A stretch of DNA of 64,000 bases, taken from F22 sp963675625. GTDB taxonomy: Bacteria > Bacteroidota > Bacteroidia > Bacteroidales > Bacteroidaceae. The DNA lies in assembly GCA_963675625.1 (NCBI GenBank), contig OY776497.1, positions 1,364,001 through 1,428,000 of the forward strand. The letters are read 5' to 3'. Of the stretch, positions 26,708 to 35,675 are shown in pieces. Under the pieces are notes generated by a model. It made no database searches. It was not told the origin of the DNA and was given only the letters and a program-made list of their open reading frames with translations. The position numbers and the translations under genes are program-made. How positions within the stretch are numbered: the first letter of the stretch is position 1; the number at the start of each line of letters is the position of its first letter.

Positions 26708-28246
26708 TTATTGTCCCCATGTATCTCTATCAAGATTACGATATCCTATCGCTTCGGCCATATGAATAGGAGTAATCTTATCCGATGCATCTAAATCTGC
26801 AATCGTTCTAGCCATCCGACGAATACGGTCATAGGCTCGCGCAGATAAATTCAGACGCTCCATAGCCTGCTGTAACATGCGTAAACAATCTGTATCTAGC
26901 ACAGCAAATTTATCTAAAAGTTGGGACGTCATCTGCGCATTGCAATACACTCCAGAATAATCCTTATATCTCACTTCTTGTATAGCACGTGCTTGTACCA
27001 CTCGGTCACGTATGGCTACACTAGATTCTCCGGCTCCATATTGTGACAGCTTTTCAAAAGGCACAGGGGTAATTTCTATCTGTATATCTATACGATCTAA
27101 TAAAGGACCTGATATTTTATTCAGATATTTCTGGACCTGACTAGGACTACACGTACACTCTCTTGTAGGATGATTATAATAGCCACATGGACATGGGTTC
27201 ATAGCGGCTATCAAAGTAAAATTAGCTGGATAAGTTTGCACCCACTTTGCACGTGCTATAGAAATGACACGATCTTCAAGCGGCTGTCGAAGCACTTCTA
27301 ATGCTTGTCGAGAAAACTCAGGGAGCTCATCTAAAAAAAGTACTCCATTTGTAGCCAAAGTCAGTTCACCAGGACTAGGCACATGACCACCACCAGCCAA
27401 TGCTACTTGAGAAATAGTATGATGAGGAGCTCTAAAAGGACGTTGACTAACAAGGGCACTCCCTTCTTTCAGAGCACCAGCAACTGAATGAATTTTGGTC
27501 GTTTCTAAGCTTTCTCCTAGAGATAAAGGAGGTAATATAGTAGGAAGGCGTTTGGCCATCATAGATTTCCCAGAGCCAGGAGGACCTACCATTATCACAT
27601 TATGCCCACCACTTGCAGCTACTTCTAGTGCTCGCTTAACAGATTCTTGTCCTTTGACATCCATAAAATCCAATGAAGAATAACCTTGTGCTTCTCTAAA
27701 GACCTGTCTTGTATCGTAAGAGACCTTATCTATTTGTTTGTTTTCTACAAAAAATTGAATCACTTCAAGTAAAGATACTGCTCCATGCACATCCAATCGA
27801 TCAACCACTGCTGCTTCTACCGCATTATATTTGGGAAGAATTAAACCTTTAAAACCCAATTCACGTGCTTTTATTGCTATAGGTAAAGCACCTCTGATAG
27901 GTAACAACTGTCCATCAAGGCTCAATTCACCCACTAAAAGATACTGTTGTAATTTAACACCGTCTATAGTACCCTCAGCAGCCATCAAAGACATGGCTAA
28001 AGGCAGATCAAATCCAGCACCTTCCTTTCTCAAATCGGCTGGAGATAAATTAATCAATACACTTCGAACTGGTTGTTTATAGCCAACTTCTTCCAAAGCT
28101 GTATATACACGCATGCGGCTTTCTTTAACAGCTGCATCGGCCATTCCTACAAGCTGAATACCCACTCCTCTAGTAACACTTGTTTCGATAGTTACCAATT
28201 GAGCATCTATTCCCTCAACAGCTGCACCATAAGCTTTTGCTAACAT
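26708..28246 (-). CDS. YifB/ComM-family Mg-chelatase-like AAA+ ATPase
   Basis: The 512-residue AAA+ ATPase is related to ComM, a branch-migration helicase that acts in natural transformation. The N-terminal ChlI-like/Lon-like domain is at about 1-175 (SPADLRKEGAGFDLPLAMS). Walker A is MVGPPGSGKSMMAK and Walker B is GVLFLDELPEF. A zinc-like cluster follows (MNPCPCGYYNHPTRECTC), then an arginine-finger and C-terminal helical domain (LNLSARAYDRIRRMARTIAD). It lies 54 bp downstream of the thioredoxin-fold lipoprotein gene. The role in this organism is inferred from the family. Confidence 0.93.
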   Translation of the reverse strand: MLAKAYGAAVEGIDAQLVTIETSVTRGVGIQLVGMADAAVKESRMRVYTALEEVGYKQPVRSVLINLSPADLRKEGAGFDLPLAMSLMAAEGTIDGVKLQQYLLVGELSLDGQLLPIRGALPIAIKARELGFKGLILPKYNAVEAAVVDRLDVHGAVSLLEVIQFFVENKQIDKVSYDTRQVFREAQGYSSLDFMDVKGQESVKRALEVAASGGHNVIMVGPPGSGKSMMAKRLPTILPPLSLGESLETTKIHSVAGALKEGSALVSQRPFRAPHHTISQVALAGGGHVPSPGELTLATNGVLFLDELPEFSRQALEVLRQPLEDRVISIARAKWVQTYPANFTLIAAMNPCPCGYYNHPTRECTCSPSQVQKYLNKISGPLLDRIDIQIEITPVPFEKLSQYGAGESSVAIRDRVVQARAIQEVRYKDYSGVYCNAQMTSQLLDKFAVLDTDCLRMLQQAMERLNLSARAYDRIRRMARTIADLDASDKITPIHMAEAIGYRNLDRDTWGQ

Positions 28247-28300
28247 ATATATATGTATTTATAACGGGCCAATCGTAGAGCTATGTAGGAATTCATAGTT

Positions 28301-29365
28301 TTATTTTTTTCGATTCTGCACACCGTACTTGATTTCAACTCGCTTTACTCCATCTTCTACCTGCTTCTTTAACAGAGCTGTATCTGGTTGTATCAACTCT
28401 ATACGTGCACGTTCGTTGATAAGAATTGTAAACGGCACCCTAGTTATTTGATAATTGAGGGCTGCACCTCCATCCCATCCCTTAAAATCACACAGTGCTA
28501 AACCAGGTATAGAATCACGCTTTAGTGCTTCCTTCCACTGCAAAGTATCTACATCCAAAGATATATTGACAACTTGTATATTATCATTCTTCTTATACTT
28601 TTGGGTTATTCGATGCAACATATCTACATCTTCGGACTGATTAGCCCATGAAGCCCAAAAATGCAGTAAAATTAACTTATGATTAAATGTATATCTATTG
28701 TATCTTGTATTCGTTGTGTCTACAGCAGAAAAATTGGGTGCGTAACCATTAATTCTAAGCTTTGTAGCTTCTTTGACGTATTGACTCAAATCTGTAATAT
28801 ACAGATCATCTCGCAGATTGCCACCCATGTTACCTATAACACTATATATTAAACTAAAATCAGGCTGTGGTTGAGTCATCAAATAATGACGCAAAATTTC
28901 GATACCTATTATATCTTTGGGATTAGTCTTTATATATTCCTGAACAGCTTGTTGTATCTGTGCATCAGTAAAGTTTCGCACAGAATCATGGAAATTCATT
29001 AGTCGATCATTTTCTTCCGAACCTGTCACACGAACATATGATACTGAGTCAAGACTACCATCTACAAGTATCTCTTTATTTCGATGAATATATAAAGGAA
29101 GATAAAGATCATCTCGAATAAGTAAATGACCTACCTCAAAACTATCCACTTCGATATTACCTTCAAAATGTCCTTTATGACAAAAGAAACTATCTATCTT
29201 AATACTATCTAATTGCTGACGAAAAAGGAGCAAAGTATCTTTGTCTAAGCCTCTAACATATCCTTTAAGACCCACATGACTAGGGCCAGAATGGCAAGCA
29301 CATAAAAGAGCTATAATGCCAATGCACCATGAATATACTAATTGAAGGGATTTTTTTTTGATCAT
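28301..29365 (-). CDS. Thioredoxin-fold (TlpA/DUF4369-like) lipoprotein lacking CXXC
   Basis: 354 residues from the ATG at 29365. A longer frame starting at 29527 would run through the terminator of the upstream gene and lacks a signal peptide. The lipoprotein signal has lipobox LCAC (ALLCACHSG). A DUF4369-like N-terminal domain is at about 25-130 and an AhpC/TSA-thioredoxin fold at about 215-345. The active-site position reads LHFWASWANQSEDVDML, so both catalytic cysteines are missing, while the cis-Pro loop (ITRVPFTILI) is kept. It is therefore probably not a disulfide reductase. A -7-like TATCTTTG lies at 29393-29386. Confidence 0.82.
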   Translation of the reverse strand: MIKKKSLQLVYSWCIGIIALLCACHSGPSHVGLKGYVRGLDKDTLLLFRQQLDSIKIDSFFCHKGHFEGNIEVDSFEVGHLLIRDDLYLPLYIHRNKEILVDGSLDSVSYVRVTGSEENDRLMNFHDSVRNFTDAQIQQAVQEYIKTNPKDIIGIEILRHYLMTQPQPDFSLIYSVIGNMGGNLRDDLYITDLSQYVKEATKLRINGYAPNFSAVDTTNTRYNRYTFNHKLILLHFWASWANQSEDVDMLHRITQKYKKNDNIQVVNISLDVDTLQWKEALKRDSIPGLALCDFKGWDGGAALNYQITRVPFTILINERARIELIQPDTALLKKQVEDGVKRVEIKYGVQNRKK

Positions 29366-29460
29366 ATTGTTTATTCCTTTTGCCACAAAGATACAGTTTT
29401 TTAGGGATATAGTAGGATGGAGTCTCCTTTTTTTGAAGTTGATAGAGGAGATGCCCTGAC

Positions 29461-29500
29461 ATAAAAATAATGTGTGACACCAAAGGCACCACACATTATT
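29461..29500 (-). terminator. Terminator of the OmpA/TPR lipoprotein gene
   Basis: AATAATGTGTG/CACACATTATT, an 11-bp perfect stem (29466-29476 with 29490-29500), is followed on the minus strand by TTTTTAT. It lies 65 bp past the stop. Confidence 0.85.
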
Positions 29501-29564
29501 ATATGTTTTACGTCTATTTACACTCATTGAGCACTTTGACGTATAGTTTTCTCAAATGACATGC

Positions 29565-31250
29565 TTACAATACACCTGCTAGTGCAGCTGCATACTTCAC
29601 GAACTCAATATCAGTTTTAGCCTTGTCAGCCATAGTTGGATCAAGTTGGATAGCCTTCTTAAGACCATCAACTACCATACTAGAATTGTTTGTACGTGCA
29701 CCAAGAACAGCCTTCAAATAGCTAGTAGTTGCGTCAGGAGTAGCGATAGCGTTCAATGTACTCTTAGCTTTACTGTAATCCTTAACTAGGATTTGTGCAA
29801 GAGCTGCAGAATTTGTCTTAGCATCACCGAAAGAAGCAACTGCTTTGTCATATTCACCTGTAGCAATAGCTAGGTTACCAAGAGATTCTTTCAATTCAGG
29901 AGCACCTGCAGCTTGACCAAGAAGAGTTTGTGCAGCCACCTTATCACCCTTAGCAAGAGCTAGAACACCCATGTTGTTTGCAACTTCAGCAGAACTTGGG
30001 TTCTTAGCCTTAGCTTGTGCGAAATAAGAAGCAGCTTTATCTAGTTTACCAGCTTCATAAGCAAGTTTACCAAGGTTGTTATATGCACGGAAATCTTCTG
30101 GGAATAATTGAGTAGCCTTAGTATAAATAGATTCCTTAGTTGCAGCATCGTCAGTTAGAGTTCCTGCGTAAAGAAGTTCTTCAAGATTAAGTGCCTTAGC
30201 ATTAGAAGACGCTAGCTCAGCAATTTCAGAATCAGACTTACCAATAACATCGTAGTTTAAAGTCAAACGAGAACGACGCAATTTAGGTAGTACTTCTTTA
30301 GCTAAAACTTCGTATACTGCAGAAATATTCTTAATCTCTTCATCACGCTTATCAGGATCACTGTACATAGAAAGTACTCGTAAGATAAGTTGCTTATCTT
30401 GAATATCAGAAGCTTCAACTAGTTCTTTGAAACCTTCCCAGTCTTCAGCTGTATACTTAGTATCTACCACAGCTTCTACTTTAGATTTTTTCAAATTTCT
30501 GTTGATCAATTTCGCTGTATTCTTTTCACGGCTCTGAGCTAGACGTGTATTCAAGTCAGTAGAACCATCAGGAGAAGCATAAGCAGAAATTTCGATATTG
30601 CTAATCTTCTTGTTTGCAGTAGTATCTACGTCAACAACTGAAGTGTTGAATTCACCTGCAACCTTACGTTCACTACTGCGAATATAAGCTTGTTGAATCA
30701 TAAACATGATATCACGCTTTTCAGTTTCGCGAATAATACGTTGGAATGCATCTTCACCAGTAGTCAAGTTCGCAGAAGCAACTGTTTCATTAACCAATTC
30801 AGAAGTTGCAATAACACCATCAGCAACCTTTACATCAGGAAGCTCATAAGTTTTACTACCATGAACGACCTTAAACTTAAGGTACAATTCTGACTTAGCC
30901 ATTTCTGGAACATACTTAAATACAGTACGCATAGTGTAGTTACCACCCATCTTGTAAGAGATTACTTTGTCGTTTCCTTCAACTTTCTCTCCTTGATACA
31001 CGTAAGGTTGACCAACTGCTTCACCACCAGCATAACGAAGTACTGGAGTTACAGTCACAACTGATTTCTTGTTAAAATACTTAGTTGGGAACTGACCGTT
31101 AATGGTTGCAGGAACCTGGCCACCAACTGCCTCAAGTACTTGAGGTGTCACGGTGAAGTAGTCTGACGACAACTCACCCATCTTGCTGTTACATGACGAT
31201 AGCACAGCAACTAAAGCCACGAGCAGTGGCAAATAAAGTTTCTTGCTCAT
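29565..31250 (-). CDS. OmpA-like/TPR lipoprotein
   Basis: The 561-residue lipoprotein has lipobox LSSC (SSCNSKMG). The N-terminal beta-rich part at about 25-160 (VTPQVLEAVGGQVPATING) is followed by an OmpA-C-like segment at about 205-345 (IEISAYASPDGSTDLNTRLA, SREKNTAKLI). A C-terminal TPR array spans about 365-540 (AYNNLGKLAYEAGKLDKAAS, AEVANNMGVLALAKGDKVAA). It is likely periplasmic or outer-membrane, with an envelope-structure role. The gene is monocistronic, bounded by a -7-like box (TATCTTTG, 31306-31299) and a terminator. Codons look like those of a highly expressed gene. Confidence 0.85.
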   Translation of the reverse strand: MSKKLYLPLLVALVAVLSSCNSKMGELSSDYFTVTPQVLEAVGGQVPATINGQFPTKYFNKKSVVTVTPVLRYAGGEAVGQPYVYQGEKVEGNDKVISYKMGGNYTMRTVFKYVPEMAKSELYLKFKVVHGSKTYELPDVKVADGVIATSELVNETVASANLTTGEDAFQRIIRETEKRDIMFMIQQAYIRSSERKVAGEFNTSVVDVDTTANKKISNIEISAYASPDGSTDLNTRLAQSREKNTAKLINRNLKKSKVEAVVDTKYTAEDWEGFKELVEASDIQDKQLILRVLSMYSDPDKRDEEIKNISAVYEVLAKEVLPKLRRSRLTLNYDVIGKSDSEIAELASSNAKALNLEELLYAGTLTDDAATKESIYTKATQLFPEDFRAYNNLGKLAYEAGKLDKAASYFAQAKAKNPSSAEVANNMGVLALAKGDKVAAQTLLGQAAGAPELKESLGNLAIATGEYDKAVASFGDAKTNSAALAQILVKDYSKAKSTLNAIATPDATTSYLKAVLGARTNNSSMVVDGLKKAIQLDPTMADKAKTDIEFVKYAAALAGVL

Positions 31251-31547
31251 TTGGATAATCCGTTTAGTTAATGGTTATTTGAAATATAATGTTTGACGCA
31301 AAGATAATAGATATTACGTAAATACGGGAAGAAAAGCAATATTTTTATAGTCAAAAAAAAACAAAACGGTAATCAATCATTACAAAATCCAAAATATTTG
31401 TCTATATCTTTACAAAATATATCGAAAAATATAGCAGGTATAGTCAAAGGTTCTGAGATCAAATTCGGAAGAAGTTTATTCATTTTTGTTTATATTTAGT
31501 GTATTGAGGGACGCACATTCAAAAGTAACAGACACAAAATATCATCC

Positions 31548-32510
31548 CTACTTCTTCTTATCAAAATACTTGATATTTCTAGGATGATGCGAGATAATTT
31601 CTTCGCGCAAGAAAGCTTTATCAAGGTGCATGTAGATCTCTGTTGTTGCAATAGACTCATGCCCAAGCATAGCTTGAATTGCTCTTAAATTAGCCCCACC
31701 CTCCAACAAATGGGTAGCAAAACTATGCCTAAAGGTGTGTGGACTAATATTCTTCTTGACATCTGCACGTAAAGCTTGGTCTTTAATTACATAAAATACC
31801 ATAACTCTTGAGAGCCCCTTCCCTCTACGATTCAGAAAAAGAGTATCTTCATGTCCAGCTGCAATAGGCATAGTAACACGATATTCCATGTACCTTTTAA
31901 TTTCTCGAACAGCACGAGGCGAAATAGGAACGAGACGTTGTTTATCTCCCTTCCCTATGACGCGTATAAAACCCTCCTCCATATATAAATCAGATATTTT
32001 CAGCGAGATTAGCTCTGATACACGCAGTCCACAACTATATAAAGTCTCCAGCATGGCAACATTTCTAATTCCACCTTCTTTTCCTGTATCAATAGAAGAA
32101 ATCATTCGATCTATTTCCTCTACTGCAAGAACATCAGGAAGTTTAACGCCAATTTTTGGCCCTTCCAAAAGCTGAGATGGATTGCTTTCAATCACATCTT
32201 CTATCAACAAGAAATAAAAAAATGATTTAACTCCCGAAATAATACGAGCTTGAGAACGAGCATGTATCCCCAAATCATGCAAACTTGCAGAAAACTGTTC
32301 GAGGTCATCTAGAGTCGTTTCAAGTATAGGTCGTTGTATACTTTCCAAGAAATGACATAATTTTTCGAAATCAGCCAAATATGCTTCTTGTGTATTCTTA
32401 GATAGCCCTTTTACAAGCATAAGGTAACGCTTATAAGGCTTTTGCCATCTTGCAAGCATTTCTGCTGACTGCCACGTATTTTGATCAATTATCGAAGAAT
32501 TCTTTATCAT
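31548..32510 (-). CDS. xerD: Tyrosine recombinase XerD/XerC
   Basis: Site-specific recombinase, 320 residues, which resolves chromosome dimers at dif. The SAM-like N-terminal domain is at about 20-110 (YLMLVKGLSKNTQEAYLADF). The catalytic domain has all residues in place: Arg in YSCGLRVSELISL, Lys in VIGKGDKQRLVP, HxxR in SPHTFRHSFATHLL, His in AMLGHESIATT and the Tyr nucleophile in EIYMHLD. It is divergent from aroQ, as is usual in Bacteroidales. No mobile-element genes surround it, so it is the housekeeping enzyme. Confidence 0.93.
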   Translation of the reverse strand: MIKNSSIIDQNTWQSAEMLARWQKPYKRYLMLVKGLSKNTQEAYLADFEKLCHFLESIQRPILETTLDDLEQFSASLHDLGIHARSQARIISGVKSFFYFLLIEDVIESNPSQLLEGPKIGVKLPDVLAVEEIDRMISSIDTGKEGGIRNVAMLETLYSCGLRVSELISLKISDLYMEEGFIRVIGKGDKQRLVPISPRAVREIKRYMEYRVTMPIAAGHEDTLFLNRRGKGLSRVMVFYVIKDQALRADVKKNISPHTFRHSFATHLLEGGANLRAIQAMLGHESIATTEIYMHLDKAFLREEIISHHPRNIKYFDKKK

Positions 32511-32592
32511 GATAGAAAAGGCTCATTTTTTTTGTACCTTAACGACTTTCCGCAAGGTTAAATCAATTATTTTTATTACATTTGCATCAAAA

Positions 32593-32667
32593 TTTGCTTG
32601 GGAGTTTATTTAAGGTCTGACAAGTGGGTCGGACGATGAACAAAAACCCTCCTAAATGCCAAGCAAA
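32593..32667. repeat. Inverted repeat and folded leader between xerD and aroQ
   Basis: TTTGCTTGG (32593-32601) and CCAAGCAAA (32659-32667) are perfect inverted repeats. Inside them GGTCTGAC and GTCGGAC form a second stem and GAG/CTC a third possible pairing. A plus-strand -7-like TACATTTG (32577-32584) and a minus-strand -7-like TACCTTTG (32671-32664) flank it, so both divergent transcripts would contain this segment in opposite senses. Confidence 0.5.
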
Positions 32668-32696
32668 GGTATATAAAATTGGGCTAAAAATAAAAT

Positions 32697-33146
32697 ATGA
32701 AGATACTGATATTAAACGGACCCAATATCAATCTATTGGGACAACGAGAACCATCAATATACGGAGATCAATCTTTTGATGCGTTTTTCGAGGAATTGCA
32801 AACAGCATTTCCCGAAGTATCTCTTATAACCTTCCAATCCAATCATGAAGGTGCCCTTATAGATAAAATTCACGAAGTAGGTTTTGATTACGATGGTATT
32901 GTGTTGAATGCCGGTGCATATACACATACCTCTATTGCATTGCACGATGCCTTACGCGCTGTACATGCTCCTGCTATTGAAGTACATATCTCCAATGTAC
33001 ATCAACGTGAATCTTTCAGACATCATTCTTGCATTGCAGCTGCTTGTATAGGTGTAATATGTGGTTTTGGTCTCGATTCATATCGATTGGCCATACAAGC
33101 TCTATTGCAAAAAGCAAAGAATTCAACTATTAAAAAACCAAACTAA
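32697..33146 (+). CDS. aroQ: 3-dehydroquinate dehydratase, type II
   Basis: Shikimate pathway enzyme, 149 residues (usual type II size), which dehydrates 3-dehydroquinate to 3-dehydroshikimate. Motifs are LNGPNINLLGQREPSIYG (catalytic Arg and Tyr), TFQSNHEGALIDKI, LNAGAYTHTSIALHDAL and VHISNVHQRESFRHHS (catalytic His). It is followed by pyk after 31 bp. Confidence 0.97.
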   Translation: MKILILNGPNINLLGQREPSIYGDQSFDAFFEELQTAFPEVSLITFQSNHEGALIDKIHEVGFDYDGIVLNAGAYTHTSIALHDALRAVHAPAIEVHISNVHQRESFRHHSCIAAACIGVICGFGLDSYRLAIQALLQKAKNSTIKKPN

Positions 33147-33177
33147 TAATAGGTACATAAACAAAAGAAACAAGGTT

Positions 33178-34635
33178 ATGAAGAGAAAAAAAACCAAAAT
33201 CGTAGCATCCGTATCGGATATGCGTTGTGATGTAGATTTCATCAAACAACTTCGTAAAGCGGGCATGAACGTGGTGCGTATGAATACAGCTCACGCTACA
33301 CAAGAAGGCCTTAAAGTCCTTATTGACAATGTACGCACAGTATCTAACCGTATCGCCATCCTAATCGATACAAAGGGTCCTGAAGTACGTACAACTAAAA
33401 TTGAAGAAGGTAAGTTCGAGGTGTCTACTGGCGACATTATCCGAATCGTTGGCAAACCAGAGCAAATGACTACTAAAGAGTGTATTGCAGTAAGCTACCC
33501 TCTTTTTGTAACTGATGTACCTGTTGGTAAGGAAATCCTTATCGATGATGGTGAAACAGCTCTTGAAGTACTATCTAAAGAAGAAGATGCTCTTGTATGT
33601 AAAGTCTTAAATGACGGTGAAATCGGTTCTCGCAAATCTGTAAATGTTCCTGGTGTACGCATTAACCTTCCAGCATTGACAGAAAAGGACAAACGTAATA
33701 TTCAATTTGCAGTTGAACAAGATATTGATTTTGTTGCTCACTCTTTCGTACGTAACGCTTCTGACGTAGAAGCTGTACGTTCACTTCTTGGTGATTCTGG
33801 CATCCAAATCATTGCAAAGATTGAAAATCAAGAAGGTGTTGATAACATCGATGAAATTATTGAAGCTGCTGACGGTATCATGGTAGCTCGTGGTGACCTC
33901 GCTATCGAAGTGCCATACAACAAAATCCCAGGTATCCAACGCATGATGATTCGTAAGTGTGTACATGCTAAAAAACCTATCATCGTGGCAACTCAAATGC
34001 TTCACACTATGATCAAGAACCCACGCCCTACACGTGCAGAGGTTGCTGACATCGCGAATGCTATCTATTCTCGTACTGATGCTGTGATGCTTTCTGGTGA
34101 AACTGCTTATGGCGACTACCCAGTAGAAGCTGTTAAGACTATGGCTGAAGTGGCTATGCAAGCTGAACAAGATAAAGTTGCTGAAAATGATATCAGAATT
34201 CCATTGACTGACAACGCTGATGTAACTGAATTCTTAGCTAAACAAGCAGTTAAGTCTACTTACAAACTAGGTAATCGTGCCATCATCACTGATAGCTTTA
34301 GTGGTCGTACTGCACGTAACATTGCTGCTTTCCGCGGTAACTGCCCAGTTCTTGCAATTTGCTACAAAGAAAAGACAATGCGTCATCTAGCGCTTTCTTA
34401 TGGTGTAGATGCTATCTACATGCCAGAACTTGCTGATGGTCAACAATATTATTTCGCTGGCCTTCGCCGTCTAGTTGAATCTGGTGAATTGACTAACGAA
34501 GATATGGTTACTTATGTATCTAGCGGTCGTGTAGGACAAAAGCCATCATTCTTGGAAATTAACCAAGTAGGTGATGTACTTGAACACGCAGACAACATGG
34601 TATTGCCAAATAAAGGTCGTAAGATTACAGACTAA
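33178..34635 (+). CDS. pyk: Pyruvate kinase
   Basis: Final glycolytic step, phosphoenolpyruvate to pyruvate with ATP formation. It has 485 residues from the ATG at 33178; an upstream extension of the frame overlaps aroQ and is not coding. Motifs are AGMNVVRMNTAHAT, ILIDTKGPEVRTT, DIDFVAHSFVRNASDV, IIAKIENQEGVDNIDEII (catalytic Lys), MVARGDLAIEVPY and AVMLSGETAYGDYPVEAV. The C-terminal allosteric-type domain is at about 360-485. It may be cotranscribed with aroQ. Confidence 0.98.
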   Translation: MKRKKTKIVASVSDMRCDVDFIKQLRKAGMNVVRMNTAHATQEGLKVLIDNVRTVSNRIAILIDTKGPEVRTTKIEEGKFEVSTGDIIRIVGKPEQMTTKECIAVSYPLFVTDVPVGKEILIDDGETALEVLSKEEDALVCKVLNDGEIGSRKSVNVPGVRINLPALTEKDKRNIQFAVEQDIDFVAHSFVRNASDVEAVRSLLGDSGIQIIAKIENQEGVDNIDEIIEAADGIMVARGDLAIEVPYNKIPGIQRMMIRKCVHAKKPIIVATQMLHTMIKNPRPTRAEVADIANAIYSRTDAVMLSGETAYGDYPVEAVKTMAEVAMQAEQDKVAENDIRIPLTDNADVTEFLAKQAVKSTYKLGNRAIITDSFSGRTARNIAAFRGNCPVLAICYKEKTMRHLALSYGVDAIYMPELADGQQYYFAGLRRLVESGELTNEDMVTYVSSGRVGQKPSFLEINQVGDVLEHADNMVLPNKGRKITD

Positions 34636-34643
34636 AATAGTCT

Positions 34644-35291
34644 ATGCAAAATGACAATCCCTCACTAGAGGAGTACATACTAGCGCATATCGACGGAGAG
34701 AGTGATTATTTAAAAGCTCTCTACCGTGATACGCATGTAAAATTGCTACGCCCCCGCATGGCTTCAGGCCATTTGCAGGGGCGTATGCTTCATTTATTTG
34801 TCGAGATGATACGCCCTCAGCGCATTCTTGAAATTGGGACATACAGTGGATATTCAGCACTCTGCTTAGCAGAAGGATTGCCCAAAGATGGCTTATTGCA
34901 CACAATAGAAATCAACGATGAACAAGAAGATTTCACTCGACCATGGCTAGAGAATTCACCATGGAGTAATCAAATCAAAATGCATATCGGTAATGCAATA
35001 AATATTATTCCCAGCCTAAATGAAACTTTTGACCTTGCTTTTATAGACGGTGACAAAAGAATTTATCTAGATTATTATCATTTAGTAATGAAGTATTTAC
35101 GTGTTGGTGGCTACATTATTGCTGATAACACACTGTGGGACGGCCATGTGCTTGAAAAGCCGCACCCTACTGACAAACAGACACAAGGCATCATTGCATT
35201 TAACGATTATATAGCAAAGGATCCTAGAGTCGAAAAAGTGATTATTCCTTTAAGAGATGGATTAACTATAATTCGAAAAATCAAGGGGTAA
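34644..35291 (+). CDS. SAM-dependent O-methyltransferase (class I, family 3)
   Basis: The 215-residue cytoplasmic methyltransferase is related to catechol and caffeoyl-CoA O-methyltransferases. The SAM-binding loop is ILEIGTYSGYSALCLAEGL. The acidic ribose site is LHTIEIND, and the metal/substrate motifs are DLAFIDGDKRIYLDYY and IIADNTLWDGHV. It lies 8 bp after pyk and 31 bp before rbfA, in one operon. The substrate is unknown. Confidence 0.92.
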   Translation: MQNDNPSLEEYILAHIDGESDYLKALYRDTHVKLLRPRMASGHLQGRMLHLFVEMIRPQRILEIGTYSGYSALCLAEGLPKDGLLHTIEINDEQEDFTRPWLENSPWSNQIKMHIGNAINIIPSLNETFDLAFIDGDKRIYLDYYHLVMKYLRVGGYIIADNTLWDGHVLEKPHPTDKQTQGIIAFNDYIAKDPRVEKVIIPLRDGLTIIRKIKG

Positions 35292-35322
35292 TATTCTATT
35301 TGAAAATAAATAAACAATATAT

Positions 35323-35658
35323 ATGGAATCTACTAGACAACAAAAAATAGCCCGCCTTTTACAAAAAGAACTTGGGGATATGTTTATGCATCAAACAAAA
35401 GCAATGCCTGGTGTATTGGTTTCTGTTAGTGCAGTACGCATCAGTCCAGATATGGGTGTCGCAAAAGCTTACTTGAGTATTTTCCCATCTAATAAGGCGG
35501 AGGAATTACTGAAAAATATCAATGGAAATGCAAAGACAATCCGATTTGAATTAGGCAAAAGAGTACGTCACCAACTACGTATTATCCCAGAATTGAAATT
35601 CTTCGTGGACGATTCTCTTGACTACATTGAGCATATTGACGAATTATTGAAAAAATAA
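35323..35658 (+). CDS. rbfA: Ribosome-binding factor A
   Basis: The 111-residue KH-like protein is needed for maturation of the 30S subunit and 16S rRNA 5' end. Family motifs are QQKIARLLQKELGDMF, VSAVRISPDMGVAKAYLSIF, IRFELGKRVRHQLRIIPELKFFVDD with the conserved RLIPELxF-like segment. It lies 17 bp before the permease gene. Confidence 0.96.
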   Translation: MESTRQQKIARLLQKELGDMFMHQTKAMPGVLVSVSAVRISPDMGVAKAYLSIFPSNKAEELLKNINGNAKTIRFELGKRVRHQLRIIPELKFFVDDSLDYIEHIDELLKK

Positions 35659-35675
35659 ATCAATCTAAGTGTTTC

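Noticed and set aside
29366..29527. N-terminal extension of the thioredoxin-fold lipoprotein
   Set aside because: It would run through the terminator of the upstream gene and put the lipoprotein signal in the interior; a -7-like box lies just before the ATG at 29365.
31548..32510. Integrase of a mobile element
   Set aside because: All features fit a housekeeping XerD, the aroQ neighbourhood is typical, and there are no attachment sites or element genes around it.
32593..32667. Minus-strand leader peptide behind AGGAGG in the xerD leader
   Set aside because: The only start would be a TTG, and the AGGAGG is explained by the stem; evidence is too thin.
33061..33177. N-terminal extension of pyruvate kinase
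   Set aside because: It overlaps aroQ in another frame and is not seen in the family; ATG 33178 gives the standard start.
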